This document shows positions 1-7,740 of a stretch of DNA of 35,941 nt, piece by piece. Below the pieces are notes generated by a model that was not told the origin of the DNA, did not search any database, and was given only the letters and a program-made list of their open reading frames with translations. The DNA lies in assembly GCA_903871465.1 (NCBI GenBank), contig CAIQHB010000012.1, forward strand, positions 1 through 35,941, written 5' to 3'. The stretch is from an uncultured Methanosarcinales archaeon (lineage in GTDB: Archaea; Halobacteriota; Methanosarcinia; Methanotrichales; Methanotrichaceae). Position 1 is the first letter of the stretch; every line of letters begins with the position of its first letter. The position numbers and the translations under genes are program-made.

Positions 1-1
1 A

Positions 2-148
2 AGAATCGACAATATTGAAACGGTTAAGAAAGAAGTAGCGGCATGGCAGGAGTTTAGAACTAATAAAAATGTAAAGGTAAATTGGCGATTCACTACCACA
101 GATGCCAGAGTTAAGCTCTCCCGTCTTTATCCGACATTACAGAGTTGA
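2..148 (+). mobile_element. IS630-family transposase, C-terminal fragment (cut by window edge)
   Basis: An open frame enters from the left edge and ends at TGA 146-148, giving 48 residues. It contains VKKEVAAWQEFRTNKN and then VNWRFTTTDARVKL, ending RLYPTLQS. The block (I/V)NWRFTT-DAR-KL-RLYP is the characteristic C-terminus of IS630/Tc1-like DDE transposases. The catalytic DDE residues would lie left of the window. The element's right end must fall within a few bases to tens of bases after the stop, because a lysozyme gene on the opposite strand resumes by about position 159. IS630 elements insert at TA, and the TA at 157-158 is a candidate junction (inferred). Whether the rest of the element is intact cannot be seen. 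Confidence 0.8.
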
Positions 149-351
149 CGAGACACTAGGTGTCCAATTCCAATAGTGCAATGGCCAGCAGGGTCATTAT
201 ATAAACTATAACGGACCCCTTCATGTTCGGCGATAAAATTAAGCCCGTCTTCGCTTATAGAATAACCTCCTTGTGCAGATGCGGTCGTTGATATAGCTAT
301 TAAAGCTACTAGTAATGGCATCAAAATTTCGAGATAATGATTTTTGATCAT
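127..351 (-). pseudogene. Secreted T4-type (GH24) lysozyme, truncated by an IS element
   Basis: The 74-aa frame starts with a signal peptide (hydrophobic about residues 9-22, ending near TASAQ). It continues with the N-terminal third of a T4-lysozyme fold: ISEDGLNFIAEHEG, YNDPAGHCTIGIGHLV. The Glu-Asp-Thr set of T4-like lysozymes is present (E44, D53, T59). Homologues run about 150 residues, but homology stops after GHLV (residue 66) and the frame ends at residue 74. The adjoining DNA encodes the tail of an IS630 transposase on the other strand, so the gene was most likely cut by that insertion. An exported muralytic enzyme is odd in an archaeon lacking murein; it may have been acquired to attack bacteria or from a virus (inference). 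Confidence 0.7.
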
Positions 352-442
352 GTCGTTCCTCCTTTGTCTTACTCTGGGGTTAGGATCTCAGACGAAAAAC
401 ATTTTGGTGGCTAATAGAATAATCGACTCTATCATGACGAAC

Positions 443-459
443 TGCATGTTATACATACT
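443..459. repeat. 17-bp direct repeat, copy 1
   Basis: TGCATGTTATACATACT occurs here and again, identically, at 699-715. The core ATGT-TAT-ACAT is an inverted repeat, so each copy is a partial dyad. This could be a regulator site or a residue of an old mobile element; nothing else identifies it. Confidence 0.6.
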
Positions 460-698
460 TGGATTTACAGCCTTCCAATTCGAAATCGGAGCCCTAATTA
501 ATTTTATAAATATGCTTCGCCCTCGTAATGTCGGGGATGTTGCGCGGCGGATTCTACATCGCGTTCTCTGTTTATCTGATACGGATTAATCGATAACGGG
601 CAATTGTCAAAAATACATTCCATAAAGTGTAGAATGGTCAGATAGACAAGAGTGATTTGGATCTTGTCTGGAAAAGGATGGAGAAGAGATGAAATCTT

Positions 699-715
699 TG
701 CATGTTATACATACT
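699..715. repeat. 17-bp direct repeat, copy 2
   Basis: Exact second copy of the sequence at 443-459, 256 bp away. It lies downstream of the candidate structured RNA on the minus strand. Confidence 0.6.
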
Positions 716-790
716 CCAGAAGTTAATCTGGCCGGTATACCGCGGTTTAGCCCTGACTAACAAAATAGTTACCATGAAAACGCCCTGAAT

Positions 791-974
791 AAAAAAAGTC
801 AGCGGCTTTAACCGCTTTCCAAGCATCCGTTTTTCCTCACCTGGTATAGGAACATAGCTAACCGGCACAGAGCCGCAACCCGAAAGAGCCTCCATCCCAA
901 GTCCCCGGGCGGCCTCCTCTCCGACCCTCACCCAGGGCACGGTAGAAAGCCAAGACCCTCGCCTCCTGGGCATC
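791..974 (-). ncRNA. Candidate structured non-coding RNA, unassigned
   Basis: A GC-rich block sits inside AT-rich intergenic DNA. On the minus strand it is preceded by a TATA-like element (TTTATATAAT, 1005-996), which predicts transcription from about 974. It ends in a hairpin (AGCGG/CCGCT, 801-816) followed by seven T (797-791). Inside are further pairings, such as CCCAGG with CCTGGG and CGGC-TCTGT-GCCG. I compared it by eye with RNase P RNA (an ACAGAA-like element and a GAGGAAA-like element are present but in the wrong order), SRP RNA helix 8 and tRNA, and none fits. A 127-codon frame (638-1021 minus) spans the block but has no family look. The RNA assignment is inferred from composition, promoter and terminator. 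Confidence 0.35.
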
Positions 975-1169
975 CTTGGGCCACGGATTCTGCTAATTAT
1001 ATAAAAATAGGTCACCTCCAAACACCGCAGGCAGTGCGCTCCTCCTGGCTCCTTACATCCTTGCCTATGTGGTAGTTGCTGACGCTGTCCCGGCAGAGCC
1101 CATATTTATACCGGTAATAAGCTCCAAGTTGCAAGCTGCAGGGTAATTATCCTAAAATAAATAAAAAAA

Positions 1170-2756
1170 TTATTTCAACCCTTTGAAACATTCCTCCAGA
1201 TGCTTTTCATCCATTTTCTTAGTCCTCAGGCTAACGGCCACGGTTACCAGGATTGCCACAGGCAGGGCTATTATTATGGGATCCACCACCGGCCAGGGCA
1301 TCTGGGTGATCAGGAAGTCTCTACCAATGAGCATCTTACAGATCCCCAATGGTACTGCCTCCGCTTTGTGGATGAACAGATACAGGAAGACGGTCATGAA
1401 CGTGCCGGTTATAAGGCCTGCTATGGCTCCAGCCCGCGTCGCTCCGCGCCAGTAGAGGGCGGAGGTGTACATGGGAAGGAAAGCGGCGGCACATAGTCCG
1501 AAGAAAATTGCCGTGCCGCGGGCGATTATGTTCTCAGGAAGGACATAACCGAGGACGACGGCTATTATGATCGCCACTACTATTCCCAGTCTCGTGATCA
1601 GGATGGAGCTGCCGCCCTTTTTCCGGGTTAGCGTCTCGTAGATATCTCTGCCTATGGCGCTTCCCTGGGTATGGAACTGGGAACTGGAGGTCGACATAGC
1701 TGCTGCCAGAAGCGTGAGCATGAAGAGGTAGACGAACCACTCCGGCAAGGCGGCGTTGATATAAATGGGAATTATGCTGTCTGCATTGCCCTTGGCTACA
1801 TTTATGGATATATTGTTCTGGGTCTGGAAGAAGAATACATTGGAGAGAGCCCCCACAACGAATGCGACTCCCGTCATGGCCAGAATGAAAATGCCTCCAA
1901 TCAAGACGCCCCTATTGAGCTCACGGTTGGACTTGACTGTCATGAATCGCACCACAAGCTGAGGCATGGCCAGAACTCCTATTCCCACGCCCATAACGAT
2001 GGTGGATATCAGAGTCCACCACCAGGTGCTGCCGAGAGCGGGCATTGATGTCCAGCCGGTATGCCCCTGGGCGGCGAGCTTTGCCGGAACCAGATATGCC
2101 ATGTTGGTGAGGGCCTGGTGAGCAGCCGTTATGCCTCCCAGACGGGAATAGGTCATAACCAGGAGAAAGGCCATGCCCACAAACATGATGGTTCCCTGCA
2201 AGGCATCGGTGTACATAACTCCGCGCAGACCTCCCCATATCACATAGATGGCGATGATGAGTGAATAGATAAGCAGCGCCATATGATAGTCTATTGAGAG
2301 AGTTGTCTCCATGAAACGCGCTGCCCCTATTAGGACCACCGAGGCGTAGAGCGGCATGCCAAAGAAGATCACAAGGCCGCTGAAATACTGGATAAATTTG
2401 CTGTCAAACCGTTTTCCCAGAAGCTCTGGGAAGGTCATGGCATTGAGGCTGTGGCCCATTTTACGGGTGCGCTTGCCGTAAACTATGAAGGCCAGAAAGA
2501 TCCCAACGAAGATATTGAGCAGCGTCAGCCACAGGAGGCCCATGCCGAAGAGGCCGGCCGTGCCACCGAAGCCAACTATGGCCGAGGTGCTGATGAATGT
2601 GGCGCCATAGCTCATAGCCATGATGTAGGGATGAGTCTTCCTGCCCGCTACCAGGTAGCCCTCCGAGTCCTTGGTGGATTTCCATCCTCTGTACCCAAGA
2701 TAAAGCGTGGCCAGCAGGTAGATCAATACGATTACATAGAGAAGAAGCAGATTCAT
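1170..2756 (-). CDS. Sodium:solute symporter (SSS family), possible acetate/monocarboxylate uptake
   Basis: The 528-aa polytopic protein has about 13 hydrophobic segments and the SSS layout. Its N-terminus (YLATLYLGYRGWKSTKDSEG) is followed by YLVAGRKTHPYIMAMSYGAT, a central GGLRGVMYTDALQG motif and the LAAAMSTSSSQ stretch typical of the family. It would import a small solute, probably an organic acid, driven by sodium. In acetate-dependent methanogens members of this family are considered acetate carriers; the substrate here is inferred from context only. The ATG lies 5 nt after the stop of a 66-aa membrane gene, so the two are one transcription unit. The short cytoplasmic tail is Lys/Glu-rich. 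A T-rich stretch follows the stop. Confidence 0.85.
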   Translation of the reverse strand: MNLLLLYVIVLIYLLATLYLGYRGWKSTKDSEGYLVAGRKTHPYIMAMSYGATFISTSAIVGFGGTAGLFGMGLLWLTLLNIFVGIFLAFIVYGKRTRKMGHSLNAMTFPELLGKRFDSKFIQYFSGLVIFFGMPLYASVVLIGAARFMETTLSIDYHMALLIYSLIIAIYVIWGGLRGVMYTDALQGTIMFVGMAFLLVMTYSRLGGITAAHQALTNMAYLVPAKLAAQGHTGWTSMPALGSTWWWTLISTIVMGVGIGVLAMPQLVVRFMTVKSNRELNRGVLIGGIFILAMTGVAFVVGALSNVFFFQTQNNISINVAKGNADSIIPIYINAALPEWFVYLFMLTLLAAAMSTSSSQFHTQGSAIGRDIYETLTRKKGGSSILITRLGIVVAIIIAVVLGYVLPENIIARGTAIFFGLCAAAFLPMYTSALYWRGATRAGAIAGLITGTFMTVFLYLFIHKAEAVPLGICKMLIGRDFLITQMPWPVVDPIIIALPVAILVTVAVSLRTKKMDEKHLEECFKGLK

Positions 2757-2761
2757 CTAAA

Positions 2762-2962
2762 TCACAACCCCAGCTCTTTTTCCCGCATCGCTTCCTCGCC
2801 GGCTTCCCAATCGGCTTCCTCTTTGATTTCCAGAGATTCCTGCTCTCCGCCTCGATTCCAGTTGACAACGCCGTAAATCACGCACAAGAGCGCGCTAAAA
2901 ATGCAAAGAAGATAAACGCTCAAGATCCATGGATCATCAATGCCGAGCATGCTTAACACCAT
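2762..2962 (-). CDS. Symporter small accessory membrane protein
   Basis: The 66-aa protein has one membrane span (about residues 13-32, ILSVYLLCIFSALLCVIYGV) preceded by a short loop with DDPW. A strongly acidic, charged tail follows (EIKEEADWEAGEEAMREKE). Small one-span proteins of this type sit directly upstream of SSS symporters in methanogens and are thought to be obligate or stabilising partners. The gene precedes the symporter by 5 nt on the same strand. The first ATG follows GAGGG closely; the in-frame ATG at residue 5 is an alternative start. Confidence 0.75.
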   Translation of the reverse strand: MVLSMLGIDDPWILSVYLLCIFSALLCVIYGVVNWNRGGEQESLEIKEEADWEAGEEAMREKELGL

Positions 2963-3335
2963 CCCTCTTGCTGCCTCACTATCGCAGCCCTAACAACACA
3001 ACATCTGCAACTCAAAGAATGTCGTGGTATATGGTAGCATGGAGCATTATTGCAAGCTATAAGGGTGTCGGTCAGGATTATATGTTATAATCTTTCGCCA
3101 AGAGGCTACACGGTCAATTGGTTATTCTATAATATTATCCGGCTCGATTTAGTCCTTTTTGATGACGATCCCTTTATTAAATGACTATGAGGATGCACCG
3201 AATTCCAAATAATTAAAAGTTCTATTTTGAGCGATATGGCCCACCCCAACCCGCATGACAGGTAATCGTTTTTCGGCCCACACCAGGGGCAGATAGGAAA
3301 AAAGATGGAGAAAACTATAATTCCCGGGGGCAGAA
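2963..3335. other. Divergent intergenic region
   Basis: This region separates the minus-strand symporter pair from the plus-strand anion permease and should hold both promoters. A TATA-like ACTATAATT lies at 3314-3322, just before the permease. The open frames on the minus strand look like chance. No RNA gene is recognised. Confidence 0.5.
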
Positions 3336-4634
3336 ATGGCGGTTGCTGTTTTGGAAGAGAGAGCCAAGATAATTGTAACATTGGAAATTTCTGGATCTGG
3401 AATGCTCGAAACTTATATTCCCGTCATAGCTCTGGCTGCTGTTCTGATCCTTATTACCGTAAGGCAGTTGGGGGGATTCAAACTTCAGATCTGGCAGATC
3501 ATGCTGCTGGGCGCTCTGGTGGTTCTCGCATTTGGCCACACAACGCTTTTGGATGCAGCTTGTGCCATAAATCCGGACGTGATGATATTCCTGGGCGGGA
3601 TGTTCGTGATAGGAGAAGCCATGTCGGAGAGCGGCTATCTCGTTCACTTCTTCAACAAGTTGTTTTGCCGGGCAAAGAATCTGGACCAGCTCCTGCTCCT
3701 TATTCTCTTTGCCATGGGCTTTCTTTCCGCCCTGCTCATGAATGATACTCTGGCCATAATCGGCACGCCATTCATGCTCTACCTGGCAAGAACGCTTAAG
3801 ATATCCCCTAAACTGCTCCTCCTGACTCTGGCCTTTGCCGTGACCACCGGCAGCGCATTGAGCCCTATCGGCAATCCGCAAAATCTCCTCATTGCCATCA
3901 ATGGGAACCTGGCCAATCCCTTTCTGGTCTTCCTCCGATACCTGTTTCTTCCTACCGTCGTCAACCTTCTGCTAGCTTATCTTCTGCTCCGGCTCTTTTA
4001 CCGGAATCAGTTCCAGCATCGGCCCTTGCAGATCTGCCGGGAGCAGATCCGTGACCCGAAGCTTGCGCATTTCGCCAGGATCTCAGCGATTTTGCTGATT
4101 TTATTGATATCGGCAAAGATCCTGGCGGTCACCTTAGGCATTGGCGAGGGTTTCCGGTTGACTTACATCGCCGTTCTCTCCGCCCTGCCCATCATCCTAT
4201 TCAGCAGGCAAAGATTTTATATTCTGAAAAATATTGACTGGAGCACTCTCGTCTTCTTTGCCGCCATGTTCGTTTTGATGGACAGCGTCTGGAGGTCGGG
4301 TGCCGTTCAGACACTCCTCTCTGGAAATTCTGCCAACTTCACATCTATCCCTTCGATCCTGGCTCTGAGCGTCCTCTTCAGCCAGATCATATCCAATGTG
4401 CCATTCGTCGCCCTCTTCCAGCCACTCCTGCTGAATCCCTCGACAAAGGATCTCATGGCTCTGGCAGCGGGAAGCACCATCGCCGGGAACCTCTTCATCT
4501 TGGGAGCCGCGAGCAACGTGATAATAATTCAAAATGCGGAGAAGAGCGGCGAGACCCTGACATTCCTTGATTTCGCGCGGGTGGGCATGCCCTTGACTTT
4601 GCTGAATGTGCTGGTCTACTGGATATTTCTTTGA
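3336..4634 (+). CDS. ArsB/SLC13-type anion permease
   Basis: This is a polytopic membrane protein of up to 432 aa with the ion-transporter superfamily signatures in both halves. NDTLAIIGTPFM and SALSPIGNPQNLL lie in the first half; SQIISNVPFVALFQPLL and AGNLFILGAASNV lie in the second. The paired re-entrant hairpins after a GNPxN-like and a SNVP motif match CitMHS/ArsB/SLC13 carriers of anions (dicarboxylate, sulfate, arsenite and similar); the substrate cannot be told. The first membrane span starts near residue 25, and a TATA-like element at 3314-3322 would place the transcript start at about 3342. The ATG at 3402 (residue 23) may therefore be the real start. It stands alone, without an ArsA or regulator gene. 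Confidence 0.8.
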   Translation: MAVAVLEERAKIIVTLEISGSGMLETYIPVIALAAVLILITVRQLGGFKLQIWQIMLLGALVVLAFGHTTLLDAACAINPDVMIFLGGMFVIGEAMSESGYLVHFFNKLFCRAKNLDQLLLLILFAMGFLSALLMNDTLAIIGTPFMLYLARTLKISPKLLLLTLAFAVTTGSALSPIGNPQNLLIAINGNLANPFLVFLRYLFLPTVVNLLLAYLLLRLFYRNQFQHRPLQICREQIRDPKLAHFARISAILLILLISAKILAVTLGIGEGFRLTYIAVLSALPIILFSRQRFYILKNIDWSTLVFFAAMFVLMDSVWRSGAVQTLLSGNSANFTSIPSILALSVLFSQIISNVPFVALFQPLLLNPSTKDLMALAAGSTIAGNLFILGAASNVIIIQNAEKSGETLTFLDFARVGMPLTLLNVLVYWIFL

Positions 4635-4888
4635 GGAAAAAACGCAAAAAAGAGCTCTTCGCTTACTTTGGGAACTTTGCGTCTCTACGGTTAATATTCG
4701 CAGCTGAATAATCAAACCCAGGGGTCACGGAAGAAACCGCAGAGTCGCAGAGCGCACGGAGGACGGACGAACGGAGAACTACAATCATGAAAGCAATTTC
4801 CTAAACCTTTTAGGTTGATGGAATGCAGATAATACGGGGAGAGTCAAAAAAGCGCGAAATTAAATAGAGATGGCGACGATGACGATAT
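4635..4888. other. Intergenic region with a small hairpin
   Basis: It carries a purine-rich run with repeated GCAGAG/ACGGA words and a small perfect hairpin AACCT-TTT-AGGTT (about 4804-4816) some 70 nt before the methyltransferase start. The hairpin could be a terminator or operator. No gene is seen. Confidence 0.35.
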
Positions 4889-5602
4889 GTGATAAGCGAG
4901 AACGAAACCGTCTCCTGCTACGACACGCATGCCGAGGCGTATGATCTCTATCAGTCCCAAGTTGTGCCAGGCTACCTGGAGATGATCGACCTCGTGGCAG
5001 AGGCGGCTCATAGATACCTGCCGCGAGAGCCTTGGATCATAGATCTTGGCTGCGGAACCGGCAATGCCTCTATGGCCATCCTCAAGAAAATTCCGGCCAA
5101 GGTTTTTCTTATAGATGGCTCGAAAAGAATGGTGCGCACGGCCGTTGAGAAGATCTCCTGCGCATATCCCGGCGCAATAATTGGCTCCAGGGTAGCGGAC
5201 CTCTCCGGAGATGATTGGGATGAGGGATTGGGCGATGGAGCATACGATGCCATTGTATCCACGCTGGTCCTGGAGCACCTGTCCTTTGATCGCTACAAGG
5301 TAGCCATAGAAAAATGCGTACGCAGGCTTGTGAAAGGCGGCTGGCTCCTGGCAGCGGAGGGCTACGCCGAAGATGGAAGCGATATGCAAGAATGGTTCTT
5401 CCAGGAGATGGAGGCCCGGCGCCTGACTGTTGATCCGGCCTTATCCGACTTCGTGGCCGGGCTGAGAAATGATTTGGAGACTCACTACTACACCAGCAAA
5501 GTTGAGAAAGCCGGGTGGTGGAGGGAAGCAGGATTCTCAGAGGTCAATGTTCTATGGCAGTACCTTTGCATTGCGCTCATGGCAGGAAGAAAGCCCTCTT
5601 GA
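4889..5602 (+). CDS. Class I SAM-dependent methyltransferase
   Basis: The 237-aa Rossmann-fold methyltransferase has motif I at IIDLGCGTGNASMAIL (about residues 49-64). The acidic end of strand 2 follows (VFLIDGSKRMV), then the motif after strand 4 (YDAIVSTLVLEHLS) and LVKGGWLLAAEGYAEDG. The start is GTG; an in-frame stop lies only three codons upstream, so the N-terminus is well bounded. The N-terminal YDTHAEAYDLYQ segment is typical of small-molecule type 11/12 methyltransferases. The substrate is unknown. The polyamine fusion gene begins 79 nt downstream on the same strand, but no functional link is evident. Confidence 0.8.
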   Translation: MISENETVSCYDTHAEAYDLYQSQVVPGYLEMIDLVAEAAHRYLPREPWIIDLGCGTGNASMAILKKIPAKVFLIDGSKRMVRTAVEKISCAYPGAIIGSRVADLSGDDWDEGLGDGAYDAIVSTLVLEHLSFDRYKVAIEKCVRRLVKGGWLLAAEGYAEDGSDMQEWFFQEMEARRLTVDPALSDFVAGLRNDLETHYYTSKVEKAGWWREAGFSEVNVLWQYLCIALMAGRKPS

Positions 5603-5681
5603 GAGCGATCTCCAGAAGTCCAAAGAAAATCCGCAAGCTAGTTAACCCAAGTCTTCTTTCTATTATGGGGGATGCAAAGAA

Positions 5682-7649
5682 ATGGCCGCAGACAGGATTG
5701 CAACTAAAGTCACCATAGGACTGATTCAAACCTCGGTATCAGAGGATCGCGATTATAACCTGAAGAAAACCATTGAACGGGTAAAAGAGGCGGCGAGCAA
5801 AGGCGCGAAGATCGTCTGCCTGCAGGAGCTCTACCGGACGCGCTACTTTCCCCAGTGGGATCAAAGGGACGTCTCTCTTTTGGCAGAGACAATTCCAGGC
5901 GAGTCCACAGACGCCTTTTCCCGACTGGCCAGAACGCTCGAGATTGTGATAATAGTACCCGTTTTCGAAAAGGATGGCGTCGACTTCTACAACTCCGCTG
6001 CCGTGATCGATAGCGATGGCAGCATTCTCGAGACCTATCGCAAGATTCACATTCCCCACGATCCGCTCTTTTTCGAGAAGAGCTACTTCTCCCCGGGCGA
6101 AGAGATCCGGGTTTATGATACGCGCTATGCGAAATTTGCCGTCCTCATCTGCTATGACCAGTGGTTCCCGGAGGCTGCGCGAGCGGTTGCCCTGGCAGGA
6201 GCCCAGGTTATCTTCTATCCCACTGCCATCGGCTGGATTCAGGGTGTGGAAGACCCGGCAGATGGAGACTGGCATGATGCCTGGGAGACGGTGCAGCGGG
6301 GCCACGCCATTGCCAACAGCGTCTGCATTGCCGCCGCCAACCGGGTGGGCTGGGAGGAGGATCTCAAATTCTGGGGAAGCTCTTTTGTCTGCGACTCTTT
6401 TGGCAAGATTGTGGCCAGGGCCGGCAATAGCGCGGAAGAGGTTCTGATAGCGGAGCTGGATCTCGCCAAAAACGAACTGGTGCGAGAGGGCTGGGGCTTT
6501 TTCAGAAACAGGCGGCCCGACGTTTACTGGCCCCTGATCGAGATGGTAAGAGTTAACAACTCGGAAAGAAAGGGCGAAAAGGAGGCGATTGGATTCCGTC
6601 TGGAGGATACGCCTCGTCAATTGGGCTACCACATGCCTGCCGAATGGGAAGAGCACGATGCCATCTGGCTCGCCTGGCCCTATGATCAGGATACATTCCC
6701 TGATATCGGTATGGTGGAGGATGCATATGTTGCCATCATCAAAGCCATCCACAAGAGCGAGACAGTTAATCTGCTGGTCAAAGACGAGATGATGCAGGAC
6801 GCAGTCGTGGACCTGCTCCGGACGGAAAAGATCGATCTAGGCAGAGTCAGATTCCACCAGATAGACTATTGCGACGTCTGGTTCAGGGACTATGGTCCCA
6901 CCTTTGTCGTAAACCGGGAAAAGGAGAACGAGAAGAAGAGGCTTGCCATGGTCGCCTGGACCTTCAACGCCTGGGGCGAGAAGTACCCGGGATTAATGAA
7001 CGATACCAGGATTCCCTCCCTCATCAACGACGACCTCAAGATGGAATGCTTCAAGCCCGGCATTGTCCTGGAGGGCGGCTCCATCGACGTCAACGGCTGC
7101 GGGACGGTTCTGACCACAGAGCAGTGTCTGCTTAACCGGAATCGAAACCCCGGCTTGAACAAAGAAGAGATCGAGACCTATCTGAGGGAGTACCTGGGCG
7201 TCTCTAAAGTCATCTGGCTGAAGGAGGGAATCGCCGGAGACGACACAGACGGCCACGTGGACGACATCGCCCGTTTCGTGAATCCGACAACGGTGCTCTG
7301 CGCCTACGAGGAAGACCGCGAGGATGAGAACTATGCGGTGCTCAGGGAGAACTATGAGCAGCTCTGCCGGGAGTCGGACCAGGATGGAAATCCGTTGCTG
7401 GTTATCAAACTGCCCATGCCCGGCCTCGTGGGAGCGGAGCCCCGGCTGCCTGCCAGCTACGCCAACTTCTACATCGGAAATGATGTGGTCATGGTGCCGG
7501 TCTTTGGACACGAGAACGATAAAGCGGCGCTGAAGATAATCCAGGAGGCCTTCCCAGAGAGGAAGGTCGTGGGCATCAACTGCAGGGAAGTGGTAGAGGG
7601 CCTGGGGACGATCCACTGCATCAGCCAGCAGCAGCCCGGCGTAAAATAG
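5682..7649 (+). CDS. aguBA: Fused N-carbamoylputrescine amidase - agmatine deiminase
   Basis: The 655-aa protein joins two consecutive polyamine enzymes. Residues about 8-285 form a nitrilase-type hydrolase with the Glu-Lys-Cys triad: E49 (CLQEL), K121 (YRKIHIP) and C157 (LICYDQWFPE). Residues about 303-655 form an agmatine deiminase of the guanidine-modifying fold, with WFRDYGP (D403), LEGGS (E464), TDGHVDD (H525) and the nucleophile C646 in TIHCISQQQP. The C-terminal half turns agmatine into N-carbamoylputrescine plus ammonia; the N-terminal half hydrolyses that to putrescine, CO2 and ammonia. The fusion order is therefore reversed relative to the pathway. All catalytic residues appear intact. 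A linker rich in charged residues lies around 290-302. Putrescine supply for polyamines is the likely role. Confidence 0.9.
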   Translation: MAADRIATKVTIGLIQTSVSEDRDYNLKKTIERVKEAASKGAKIVCLQELYRTRYFPQWDQRDVSLLAETIPGESTDAFSRLARTLEIVIIVPVFEKDGVDFYNSAAVIDSDGSILETYRKIHIPHDPLFFEKSYFSPGEEIRVYDTRYAKFAVLICYDQWFPEAARAVALAGAQVIFYPTAIGWIQGVEDPADGDWHDAWETVQRGHAIANSVCIAAANRVGWEEDLKFWGSSFVCDSFGKIVARAGNSAEEVLIAELDLAKNELVREGWGFFRNRRPDVYWPLIEMVRVNNSERKGEKEAIGFRLEDTPRQLGYHMPAEWEEHDAIWLAWPYDQDTFPDIGMVEDAYVAIIKAIHKSETVNLLVKDEMMQDAVVDLLRTEKIDLGRVRFHQIDYCDVWFRDYGPTFVVNREKENEKKRLAMVAWTFNAWGEKYPGLMNDTRIPSLINDDLKMECFKPGIVLEGGSIDVNGCGTVLTTEQCLLNRNRNPGLNKEEIETYLREYLGVSKVIWLKEGIAGDDTDGHVDDIARFVNPTTVLCAYEEDREDENYAVLRENYEQLCRESDQDGNPLLVIKLPMPGLVGAEPRLPASYANFYIGNDVVMVPVFGHENDKAALKIIQEAFPERKVVGINCREVVEGLGTIHCISQQQPGVK

Positions 7650-7689
7650 GGCCGAGATCGCTTGTGGATCCAAGGCTCAATGTGTCCTC

Positions 7690-7726
7690 GAAAAAGATAC
7701 AAAGAAAGAGGGCCATAAATGCCCTC
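7690..7726 (-). terminator. Terminator after ilvE (shared by convergent genes)
   Basis: On the minus strand, stem GAGGGC/GCCCTC (7726-7708, 7-nt loop) is followed by a T-rich run (7707-7690) just past the ilvE stop. It lies between two convergent genes and may serve both. Confidence 0.55.
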
Positions 7727-7740
7727 CCGTTCGTTGCCCT

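Larger units (their letters stand above)
352..790. other. Gene-poor interval with a 17-bp direct repeat
   Basis: No convincing gene is visible here. The open frames present (for example 344-589 on plus) lack family resemblance and a good ribosome binding site. The stretch contains two exact copies of a 17-bp sequence, listed separately, and is AT-rich up to about 790. The lysozyme promoter should lie just above 351. Confidence 0.5.

Noticed and set aside
344-589. 81-codon open frame on the plus strand
   Set aside because: It overlaps the lysozyme start region, has no ribosome binding site and no recognisable motif.
791-1000. RNase P RNA candidate because of AGCAGAATCCG and GTGAGGAAAAAC on the minus strand
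   Set aside because: The two elements resembling the conserved regions are in the wrong order and the remaining helices do not fit; SRP RNA helix 8 was also not found.
638-1021. 127-codon open frame on the minus strand
   Set aside because: Composition changes abruptly within it, no family resemblance is visible, and it coincides with the GC-rich block better explained as structured RNA.
3127-3381. Minus-strand frames between the symporter pair and the anion permease
   Set aside because: They overlap the permease promoter and start and show no motif or initiation signal.
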